Of a stretch of DNA of 21,620 nt, positions 15,553 to 21,620 are shown piece after piece. Origin of the DNA: Deltaproteobacteria bacterium (GTDB lineage: Bacteria; Desulfobacterota; GWC2-55-46; S146-70; JAUXIU01); assembly GCA_030620895.1 (NCBI GenBank), contig JAUXIU010000001.1, forward strand, positions 1 through 21,620, given 5' to 3'. Made by a program: the position numbers and the translations under genes. How positions within the stretch are numbered: position 1 is the first letter of the stretch; each line of letters opens with the position of its first letter. A model generated the notes under the pieces. The model saw nothing but the letters and a program-made list of their open reading frames with translations. It was not told the DNA's origin and ran no database searches.

Positions 15553-16101
15553 TTAATCAAAGGCTGTCCATTTACTATTCTTGACTTTAAAGTTTTTTAA
15601 GATCGCAAATCTTGGGTCGACAACTTCTTTACTAAGACAAGAACACTGTCCGTCTTTAAGTTCAACACCACAAGATGGGCACAGCCCCTTACAGTCAGGG
15701 TTGCAGAGTGGCTGTATGGGCACCCCAAGGAAGAGCTGTTCGAGAATTATATCTGTTGTATCTATCTCCCCACCTTGAATATAACCCACATCCAGTTCAT
15801 TTTCCATCAACTCTCTATCACCTGTAGTCTGATTAAAATCTGTCTGGACAGCAATTTCTATTTTCGGATGTACACCATACACATATTCCTTAAGGCATCT
15901 TGAACACTTCAAGACCATTTCGGCCTCTATATGGCCGACAATATCTATATTTTCCCCGGACTTCCGGATATCTAAATGAGCCTTTATAGGTGAAGATATC
16001 GAGAATCCAGAACCATAGCGCTTGTCCTCCACTATACGCCCATCTTCGCGGAGATCAAGCACCAAACCATCCTCAGGAATATCCTCTATATTAATCTTCA
16101 T
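15553..16101 (-). CDS. yceD: YceD/DUF177 family protein
   Basis: A conserved protein of the DUF177 family, encoded next to rpmF in many bacteria and linked to rRNA/ribosome maturation in some. The 182-residue protein has the CSRCLKEY motif near residue 69 and a later cysteine cluster, PLCNPDCKGLCPSCG followed by CSC, which could bind a metal. The N-terminal part has no recognisable catalytic motif. A strong promoter candidate lies directly upstream, so this gene probably opens the lipid-synthesis transcript. The family call is firm; the molecular role is not known from sequence. Confidence 0.88.
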   Translation of the reverse strand: MKINIEDIPEDGLVLDLREDGRIVEDKRYGSGFSISSPIKAHLDIRKSGENIDIVGHIEAEMVLKCSRCLKEYVYGVHPKIEIAVQTDFNQTTGDRELMENELDVGYIQGGEIDTTDIILEQLFLGVPIQPLCNPDCKGLCPSCGVELKDGQCSCLSKEVVDPRFAILKNFKVKNSKWTAFD

Positions 16102-16119
16102 TCTTTAATAGAAGTTGTG

Positions 16120-16149
16120 AGTTTACAAGAATATACTAAAATTTGTCAA
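16120..16149 (-). promoter_or_regulatory. Candidate sigma70-type promoter for yceD-rpmF-plsX-fab
   Basis: On the minus strand a consensus TTGACA (16144-16149) is followed after 18 bases by TAAACT (16120-16125, four of six). The start point would fall about 12 bases before the yceD ATG. It lies in the 88-base gap after tyrS, which holds no other feature. Confidence 0.5.
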
Positions 16150-16189
16150 TATTATTTGCCTGCAAGATACTTGGATGATCGGTTCATTT

Positions 16190-17398
16190 TTATCCTTTAG
16201 AAAAAGTTACTCTTTTGAAATGTCTCTTTCCCACCTTTATCAGATACTTTTTATCCGTGCCCAGTTCTCCTTCTACATCGAGTATCTTCTTGCCATCTAC
16301 AGATACGCCTCCCTGCTCGACAAGTCGTCTCGCATCGGAGTTTGACTTTGCAAGTTCTGCCAGAACCAATATCCTTGGTAGCCACATATGGTTCTCTCCA
16401 CAGGGTATAATAATTTCTTCGACATCCTCCGGAGACTGTCTTTCCTTGAAGACAGAGGCAAATTCATCAACAGCCTTTTGAGCCTCCACTGCCCCATAAT
16501 ACCGGGTAACAATCTCTTTAGAAAGTTCTTCTTTTGCATCCCGTGGATGGATATCACCCCTCTTTATAGATGTAATCTTTTCAGCAGACACATCGCTTAA
16601 CAGCTCATAATATCTGAGCATTAGCTCATCTGATATTGACATTATCTTGCCAAATATCTCCTTTGGAGGCTCTGTAATACCTATATAATTTCCAAGGGTT
16701 TTACTCATCTTCTGGGTGCCATCTATGCCCTCTAAAAGTGGCATAGTGAATATGACTTGCGGGTCCTGACCGAATTCCCTTTGAAGCTCACGACCAACAA
16801 GAAGATTGAACTTCTGGTCTGTTCCACCGACCTCAATATCTGCCTTGATTACGACAGAATCATATCCCTGAATAATTGGATATAAGAATTCGTGTATCGC
16901 AATAGATCTCCCTTCTAAATACCTCTTTTTAAAGTCATCTCTCTCCAGCATCCTTGCAATAGTATATTTGCTGGCAAGACCTATCATATCCGAGGCTGAA
17001 AGCCCCCCCATCCATTCGCTGTTAAAGACTACTTCCGTTTTCTTTTCATCGAGTATCTTAAATATCTGTGCCTTATACGTCTCGGCATTCTTCTCCACCT
17101 CATCCATTGTAAGGGGTTTTCTCATATCAGATTTTCCAGATGGATCCCCTATCATGCCGGTAAAATCTCCTACGAGAAAGAATACCTTATGACCTAACTC
17201 CTGAAACTGCTTTAGTTTGTGAATAATGACTGTGTGTCCAAGATGCAAGTCTGGCGCAGTGGGGTCAAAACCAGCTTTTACAACAAGCGGCCTATTTGTG
17301 TCTATAGACCTCTTTAACTTCTCAACCATTTCACCCTCAGGTATGATCTCTACAGCTCCTCTTTTTAGTACGGATAATTGGTGTTCCAGGTTCTTCAT
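16190..17398 (-). CDS. tyrS: Tyrosyl-tRNA synthetase
   Basis: Class I synthetase charging tRNA-Tyr. In the 402-residue protein the HIGH-type signature is H52-L-G-H55 (PDLHLGHTV) and the KMSKS-type loop is KMSKT at 230-234. [14 protein letters not shown] near 77-90 and [16 protein letters not shown] near 191-206 belong to the tyrosine-binding fold. A C-terminal S4 RNA-binding domain starts near residue 340 ([17 protein letters not shown]). Its ATG overlaps the ymdB stop by four bases. It is the last gene of the zapB-zapA-ssrS-fau-rny-ymdB run. Confidence 0.96.
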   Translation of the reverse strand: MKNLEHQLSVLKRGAVEIIPEGEMVEKLKRSIDTNRPLVVKAGFDPTAPDLHLGHTVIIHKLKQFQELGHKVFFLVGDFTGMIGDPSGKSDMRKPLTMDEVEKNAETYKAQIFKILDEKKTEVVFNSEWMGGLSASDMIGLASKYTIARMLERDDFKKRYLEGRSIAIHEFLYPIIQGYDSVVIKADIEVGGTDQKFNLLVGRELQREFGQDPQVIFTMPLLEGIDGTQKMSKTLGNYIGITEPPKEIFGKIMSISDELMLRYYELLSDVSAEKITSIKRGDIHPRDAKEELSKEIVTRYYGAVEAQKAVDEFASVFKERQSPEDVEEIIIPCGENHMWLPRILVLAELAKSNSDARRLVEQGGVSVDGKKILDVEGELGTDKKYLIKVGKRHFKRVTFSKG

Positions 17399-18186
17399 AC
17401 AGGTATCTTGATTCTCTTAATCGATACAGCTTTGCCGTTTTTTTTGTCTATCGATATTATAACACCCTGAAATTCTAAGTCTTTTTTGGCAACCTCGAAC
17501 TTCTTAGAAATCTGGGTAAGAAACCTCCCCAATGCTATCTCCTTTTTCATACCTATTACAGAATCCATTGAACCTGTCATTCCAGCATCTGATATAAAGG
17601 CCGTACCTTTTGCTAGCAACCTTTCATCTGCTGTTTGTACATGTGTATGGCTCCCTATGATCGCACTGACTCTGCCATCCAGAAACCAGGCCATAGCAGC
17701 TTTTTCAGATGTTGTTTCAGCATGCATATCGACTATGATAATATCAACCTCTTTCCCAAGCAACGATATAATCTTCTCGCCCACCTTAAACGGACAATCA
17801 AGGTTATCCATAAAGACCCTCCCGCACAGGTTTAAAACCCCTATCCTTACACCAGACGGACTCTCAAAGACACAATGACCAGAGCCTGGTACTCCGTTAG
17901 GGTAGTTTGCGGGCCTTAGTAGAGAATGATTGCCGTCTATATACTCGATTATTTCCTTCTTATCCCAGATGTGATTCCCAGATGTGATTACATCTATCTC
18001 AAGCCCAAACAACTCGTCTGCAACCGATGGTGTAATACCAAAACCACCGGCAGCATTCTCACCATTAGCTATTACAAGGCCAATACCATAATCAGTAATT
18101 ATCCCTGGAAGCAATCTTTTTACAGCAACCCTGCCTGGGCTACCTATAATATCGCCTATATAAAGTACTTCAATAAGGTCAGTCAT
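17395..18186 (-). CDS. ymdB: YmdB-type metallophosphoesterase (TIGR00282 family)
   Basis: A 263-residue calcineurin-like phosphoesterase. The metal-binding set is visible: GDIIG near residues 11-15, NGENAAGG near 41-48, [11 protein letters not shown] near 69-79, [10 protein letters not shown], and [12 protein letters not shown] near 178-189. The Bacillus subtilis YmdB relative hydrolyses cyclic nucleotides and is encoded directly after RNase Y, as here; the substrate in this organism is not known. It starts seven bases after the rny stop and overlaps tyrS by four bases. Confidence 0.92.
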   Translation of the reverse strand: MTDLIEVLYIGDIIGSPGRVAVKRLLPGIITDYGIGLVIANGENAAGGFGITPSVADELFGLEIDVITSGNHIWDKKEIIEYIDGNHSLLRPANYPNGVPGSGHCVFESPSGVRIGVLNLCGRVFMDNLDCPFKVGEKIISLLGKEVDIIIVDMHAETTSEKAAMAWFLDGRVSAIIGSHTHVQTADERLLAKGTAFISDAGMTGSMDSVIGMKKEIALGRFLTQISKKFEVAKKDLEFQGVIISIDKKNGKAVSIKRIKIPV

Positions 18187-18193
18187 CTATCGA

Positions 18194-19762
18194 TTATCTT
18201 GCATAACTCAGAGACCTTGTCTCTCTGATTACCACAATTCTAATCTGACCAGGGTAGGTCAAATCCCTCTCGATCTTTTTTGCGATATCCTTTGAGAGCA
18301 ATACGGCGCCTTCATCTGTAACTGACTGGTTCTCCACCATAACCCTTATCTCCCTTCCAGCCTGTATTGCATAGGTCTTTTCAACACCTGGAAATGAATT
18401 TGCCACCTTTTCAAGATCTTCAAGGCGTTTTATATATTTCTCGTACATCTCCTTCCTTGCACCAGGCCTTGCAGCCGACAAGGTGTCTGCCGCCTGAACC
18501 AATACCCCAAGGATCGATTCAGGATGGTCGTCGTGATGTGTTTTTATGGCGGAGATTATTCTACTTGATTCACCGTATTTTCTGGCAAGCTCTGCACCTA
18601 TTTCAGCATGGGAGCCCTCTACCTCGTGATCCACGGCCTTACCTATATCATGGAGCAATCCTGCCCTTCTTGCAACTTTCGTAGACAGACCAAGTTCAGC
18701 GGCCATCATGCCACATATAAATGCAACCTCAAGTGAATGAACATATATATTCTGTGCATAACTTGTCCTGAATTTGAGTTTTCCAATCACTCTGGTAAGT
18801 TCGGGGTTAATTCGGTGTATCCCCGTATCAAATATCGCCCTCTCACCTGCCTCACTTATCTTCTGCTCTATCTCTTTCTCTACCTTTGTAACTACATCTT
18901 CTATCCTTGCCGGGTGAATCCTGCCATCAGATATAAGCCTCTCAATTGATTGCTTTGCTACCTCTCTCCTTATAGGATTATGACCCGAGAGCAACACGGC
19001 CTCAGGTGTATCATCTATTATAATCTCTATGCCTGTAGCGGCTTCAATAGCCCTTATATTCCTCCCTTCTCGTCCAATAATTCTTCCCTTCATCTCATCA
19101 CTCGGAAGGTTTACAACAGAAACACTCTTCTCTGCCACATACTCTCCTGCATATCTCTGAATTGCATTGCTGATAATCTCTTTTGCCTTCTTATCTGCGG
19201 TCTCTCTTGTTTCATCTTCGATCCTCTTAATAGTCTTTGCCGCATCCATTCTTGCCTCTGACTCCATTAGCTCCATAATAGATTTCTTTGCCTCCTCAGC
19301 GGACATCCCGGCAATCCTCTCAAGCTTAATCTTCTCTTCCTCGATGGAGGCAGCAAGGCTCTTTCCCATATCTTGTGATCTCTTCTCCTGCTGAATTGAA
19401 TTTCTATCCCTTCTAGCAAGATCACTCCCTTTCTTTTCAAGCGCTTCGATCCTCTTATCAATGCTATCTTCTTTATGTAAAAGCCTTTTCTCGATGGATT
19501 GAAGTTCCTTCCTTCTCTCCCTTGTCTCTCTATCCTGTTCCTGCCTTCCCTGATAGAGCTTGTCTTTTGCCTGAAGTGTCGCTTCTTTTTTAATGTTTTC
19601 TGCCTCTTTCTTTGCCTCTACAACAACAGACTCAGCCATTTTCTTCGCTGTCTCTATACTACCCTCAACATACCTCCTTCTCAGCAAGAAACCAAGACCT
19701 ATACCGATAAAGATCGCTAAAATAGAAGCAGCCGATATAATCAATATTAGTGATATGCTCAT
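18194..19762 (-). CDS. rny: Ribonuclease Y
   Basis: Membrane-anchored endoribonuclease that starts mRNA turnover. The 522-residue protein has an N-terminal membrane helix (about residues 4-27), a long charged coiled coil (about 35-200), a KH domain with GRIIGREGRN at 226-235, and an HD domain with H371-D372 in LLHDIGKAVDHEVEGSH. The C-terminal tail is typical (YPGQIRIVVIRETRS). The start is supported by AGGGGG upstream. It lies between fau and ymdB and is probably co-transcribed with both. Having RNase Y suggests this organism's RNA decay need not rely on RNase E alone. Confidence 0.96.
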   Translation of the reverse strand: MSISLILIISAASILAIFIGIGLGFLLRRRYVEGSIETAKKMAESVVVEAKKEAENIKKEATLQAKDKLYQGRQEQDRETRERRKELQSIEKRLLHKEDSIDKRIEALEKKGSDLARRDRNSIQQEKRSQDMGKSLAASIEEEKIKLERIAGMSAEEAKKSIMELMESEARMDAAKTIKRIEDETRETADKKAKEIISNAIQRYAGEYVAEKSVSVVNLPSDEMKGRIIGREGRNIRAIEAATGIEIIIDDTPEAVLLSGHNPIRREVAKQSIERLISDGRIHPARIEDVVTKVEKEIEQKISEAGERAIFDTGIHRINPELTRVIGKLKFRTSYAQNIYVHSLEVAFICGMMAAELGLSTKVARRAGLLHDIGKAVDHEVEGSHAEIGAELARKYGESSRIISAIKTHHDDHPESILGVLVQAADTLSAARPGARKEMYEKYIKRLEDLEKVANSFPGVEKTYAIQAGREIRVMVENQSVTDEGAVLLSKDIAKKIERDLTYPGQIRIVVIRETRSLSYAR

Positions 19763-19801
19763 CCTGCGCGCCCCCTTTATATATACAATTTTAAAGAACC
19801 A

Positions 19802-20386
19802 TCAAATACAACTGCATTCTGTGATTATTGTCCTTTTCTCCGTTATTATATTATGTACCCTTACATCATGCGGCTCTGACTCAATAGCGTCCACTATCTG
19901 GAAATCAAATGCAGGGGCCGATATACAGCATCCTGCCGTTTTAAGAGCCATATCGTAATAACCCTTACCATACCCCAATCTATTGCCATTCATATCAAAC
20001 GCAATTCCAGGAACTACAACAAGATCAAATGTAGAAAGTTCATCCAGCACTACACCACCTTCAGGTTCAGAGATATTATACGCACCTTTTGAAAATCCTT
20101 CCTTATTGTCAGCTTTAATAAAGACCAACCCCTTCTTTCCGTTTATAACCCTTGGGAAGAAGACCTCTTTGCCCCCCTCTATCGCTGCACCCCAAATATC
20201 CTCTGTAAGAACCTCATTCTTAAAACTCGTATATAGCGCAACCCTCTCCGCATCCTTAAATTCTTCTAGCTGCAGAAATTTCTTTTGCACAAGTGAACTC
20301 ATACGATATAGGTCCTCACGTGACAACTGAAGACGCAAATCGAGGATATTTCTCCTGATCGACTCCTTTGTATTAGGCGATAACAT
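19802..20386 (-). CDS. fau: 5-formyltetrahydrofolate cyclo-ligase
   Basis: ATP-dependent enzyme returning 5-formyltetrahydrofolate to the active folate pool (also called ygfA or MTHFS). The 194-residue protein has an N-terminal helical segment with KESIRRNILDLR, a central phosphate-binding GGKEVFFPRV near residues 90-99, and the signature VPGIAFDMNGNRLGYGKGYYD near 134-154. Its position directly downstream of 6S RNA repeats the proteobacterial ssrS-ygfA arrangement. The ATG start is preceded by AAAGGG at short spacing; the start is reasonable but not certain. It is 39 bases from rny. Confidence 0.94.
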   Translation of the reverse strand: MLSPNTKESIRRNILDLRLQLSREDLYRMSSLVQKKFLQLEEFKDAERVALYTSFKNEVLTEDIWGAAIEGGKEVFFPRVINGKKGLVFIKADNKEGFSKGAYNISEPEGGVVLDELSTFDLVVVPGIAFDMNGNRLGYGKGYYDMALKTAGCCISAPAFDFQIVDAIESEPHDVRVHNIITEKRTIITECSCI

Positions 20387-20663
20387 TACCCTTTGAGGTA
20401 GGGTTGTCTGGAAGGTATTGGTAAAAAGGATAGATTAAGGAACTGATTCCCTATACCGGCGAATGCTAGATAGATTTAATCTCTTTTCTATTTTCCCTGC
20501 TCATATCTCCATCCGGTGTCATGATAGATATACAAACAGGTGTGCTTCAGTATATTCAACTTTATTCTTGTTTTTAAGCTCTATCTATCTCTCTAGATTT
20601 AGAACATTAGGTCATTATAATCATATCCTTTTTATCAACTACTATCTTCCAACCCTGGAGAAA
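20387..20663. other. Non-coding gap between 6S RNA and fau
   Basis: About 277 bases with no convincing gene. On the minus strand a perfect TATAAT word occurs at 20616-20621 without a good -35 partner, and an 18-codon frame (20466-20522) has no ribosome-binding site. There are no CGTG-type repeats here, unlike most other large gaps in the window. It may be an untranslated leader for fau-rny. Confidence 0.4.
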
Positions 20664-20868
20664 GAGCTTCCTCCCCCACTCCAATGCCGTGTCGGTGGTT
20701 CTTTCGAACCAGCGCTCGAAAGTGGGTGCCTTTAATAACCACCTTTCGACTTCCCCTGGCCTCATAATGAGGGGGGCATGTCGGCCAGCAGCCAGGGAAG
20801 GCTCCCTAACGTAATCTGTTGGTTACAAAATACACCAACCGAACACAAACATAGCAGGGGAGGAAAAT
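20664..20868 (-). ncRNA. ssrS: 6S RNA
   Basis: 6S RNA binds sigma70-RNA polymerase as an open-promoter mimic and lowers transcription in slow growth. On the minus strand the 5' arm TTCCTCCCC (20857-20865) pairs with the 3' arm GGGGAGGAA (about 20668-20676), closing the long rod. Inside are CTTCCCTGGC pairing with GCCAGGGGAAG around the central region, a GGTGGTT/AACCACC stem, and an apical CTTTCGA/TCGAAAG hairpin. The late GACACGGCATTGGAG resembles the conserved 3' half of proteobacterial 6S RNAs. The position after zapA and before fau is the classical one. Ends are approximate, and the RNA may be processed from the zapB-zapA transcript. Confidence 0.82.
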
Positions 20869-20870
20869 AC

Positions 20871-21140
20871 TCAGGCTAGTTTCCTTTCTATAAGCTTGGC
20901 TAGTTTGCCAGATCTGTTTTCTAATTCCCCTAATCTCTCTATCGTCTTAAGATAATCACCAGCCATGTTTAATGCAGTTAGTAAAACAACATCCAGTGTT
21001 GAAACCGCCCTTGTTGTTTTTTTGATCTCCTCCACCTTTTTATTAAGATAAGCTTCAACCTCCTTTATATATTCTTCTCCTTCTTCACTCTTAACTAAAA
21101 GTTTTTGCTCAAGAATATTTATCTCTATAGTCTTCTTCAA
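20871..21140 (-). CDS. zapA: Cell division protein ZapA
   Basis: Small cytosolic protein that cross-links FtsZ filaments at the division ring. The 89-residue protein starts with a beta-strand segment (KTIEINILEQKLLVKS), then a helical dimerisation region with EYIKEVEAYLNKKVEEI and DVVLLTALNMAGDYLK, and ends in a coiled coil. Length and layout match short ZapA proteins. It begins seven bases after the ZapB-like gene and ends three bases before the 6S RNA region. Confidence 0.88.
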   Translation of the reverse strand: MKKTIEINILEQKLLVKSEEGEEYIKEVEAYLNKKVEEIKKTTRAVSTLDVVLLTALNMAGDYLKTIERLGELENRSGKLAKLIERKLA

Positions 21141-21147
21141 TGCCCCC

Positions 21148-21378
21148 TCAAACTCCTTGTATCAAGCCATCAAGCCTTTGGATTAAGGTTTCTACCCTCT
21201 CCTTTACCAAACCCTTCTCTTTTTCAAGCTTGCTAAGCCTACCCTTAAGATATTCTGCCTCTTCCTTCTTTGATAATAGATCTTCCTTTAAACGATTATT
21301 CTCTTCTGACAAAACCGCATAGGACTCAATCAGTCTATTGATCTGCTTCTCTAAAACCCCAAACTTACCAGAGTTCAT
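21148..21378 (-). CDS. ZapB-like small coiled-coil protein
   Basis: A 76-residue, almost entirely helical and highly charged protein (heptads with L/I at core positions from EKQINRLIESYAVL to ERVETLIQRLDGLIQGV). Small coiled-coil proteins of the ZapB/TIGR02449 type are commonly encoded immediately upstream of zapA, and context makes a divisome role likely. No enzymatic motif is present. It starts at ATG 21376-21378 with AAGGAAGGT upstream and is the first gene after a strong promoter candidate. Family identity rests on size, coiled coil and neighbour. Confidence 0.7.
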   Translation of the reverse strand: MNSGKFGVLEKQINRLIESYAVLSEENNRLKEDLLSKKEEAEYLKGRLSKLEKEKGLVKERVETLIQRLDGLIQGV

Positions 21379-21399
21379 ACCTTCCTTGTTATTAATTAT

Positions 21400-21428
21400 A
21401 TCATAGAGTTTTTATAATTTTAAGTCAA
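21400..21428 (-). promoter_or_regulatory. Sigma70-type promoter for the zapB-like/zapA/6S operon
   Basis: On the minus strand TTGACT (21423-21428, five of six) and TATGAT (21400-21405, five of six) are exactly 17 bases apart in AT-rich DNA. The start point would lie about 15-20 bases before the ZapB-like ATG. The upstream edge touches the heptad repeat element. Confidence 0.65.
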
Positions 21429-21551
21429 GCTTCAATCATCATTCGTTAATCGTGTATCGTGAATCGAATCACTAACCACGAACTACGAACGACGGTTTTT
21501 TTATTCGGCAATATTCAATCGGCAATATTCAATTTCGCTAAGTATACTAGC
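21427..21551. repeat. CGTG-type heptad dyad element, copy 4 (upstream of the zapB-like promoter)
   Basis: Read on the minus strand, in-phase 7-base units cover 21434-21489 with the central TTCGATT at 21462-21468, TTCGTRG-type units on one side and CACGATW-type on the other. The flank CGACGG with T7 and ATTCG (21490-21507), then CAATATTCAAT, matches copy 1 with one difference. Here the CGGCAATATTCAAT block is itself duplicated in tandem (14-base period, two heptads). A near-palindrome, GCTAAGTATACTAGC, ends the element at 21537-21551, recalling the palindrome beyond copy 1. The rest, 21552-21620, shows nothing clear. Confidence 0.82.
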
Positions 21552-21620
21552 CTATCTCTCCTTGAAAAACAAGAACATTTTTATCTGAACAATTATTGGT
21601 ATTTAATCCTTCTAACTAAT

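Noticed and set aside
16297..16557. 86-residue minus-strand frame inside tyrS
   Set aside because: It is an alternate frame within a well-supported synthetase gene and has no start signal or family resemblance.
20466..20522. 18-codon small protein downstream of 6S RNA
   Set aside because: No ribosome-binding site, very short, and no homology I recognise.
20463..20735. 90-residue plus-strand open frame
   Set aside because: It lies across the 6S RNA and its downstream gap, lacks a ribosome-binding site, and has no recognisable protein features.

Overview
The window is a dense block of bacterial housekeeping genes. Almost everything is read from the minus strand, so transcription runs from base 21620 toward base 1. 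Base composition is moderately AT-rich by eye. The gene content and order (zapB-like/zapA/6S RNA/fau, then rny-ymdB-tyrS, yceD-rpmF-plsX-fabHDG-acpP-fabF, rpiB-glyA-nrdR, ribD-ribE-ribBA-ribH-nusB) resemble Gram-negative lineages such as Desulfobacterota (Deltaproteobacteria) or Nitrospirota. The phylum is inferred from synteny, not proven. Several genes start with TTG or GTG.

Layout in the direction of transcription: (1) 21428-16190 opens with a good sigma70-type promoter and carries a ZapB-like protein, ZapA, 6S RNA, 5-formyltetrahydrofolate cyclo-ligase, RNase Y, the YmdB-type phosphoesterase and tyrosyl-tRNA synthetase. (2) 16149-9219 has a consensus-like promoter followed by YceD/DUF177, ribosomal protein L32, PlsX, FabH, FabD, FabG, acyl carrier protein and FabF, which is the core of type II fatty-acid synthesis. 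(3) 9207-7321 holds RpiB and serine hydroxymethyltransferase. (4) 7199-2528 holds NrdR, the complete riboflavin set RibD, RibE, RibBA and RibH, and the antiterminator NusB. (5) 2406-269 holds a DegT-family aminotransferase and a UDP-glucuronate decarboxylase, both typical of surface polysaccharide or nucleotide-sugar pathways. A possible plus-strand gene end lies at the left edge.

The genes are conventional; the unusual part is the spacers. Most gaps that break the tight operons hold short-period degenerate tandem repeats arranged as inverted halves. One family occurs four times, at about 3471-3560, 4842-4916, 8601-8710 and 21427-21520. It keeps a strict 7-base phase across a TCGA-centred dyad for up to 15 units. 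Other gaps use different units: 8/15-base units between yceD and rpmF, roughly 9-base units beside the UDP-glucuronate decarboxylase gene, and heptamers of other sequence elsewhere. Two GC-rich hairpins sharing one core lie between glyA and nrdR. No CRISPR array, tRNA, rRNA, complete insertion sequence or defence system was seen.
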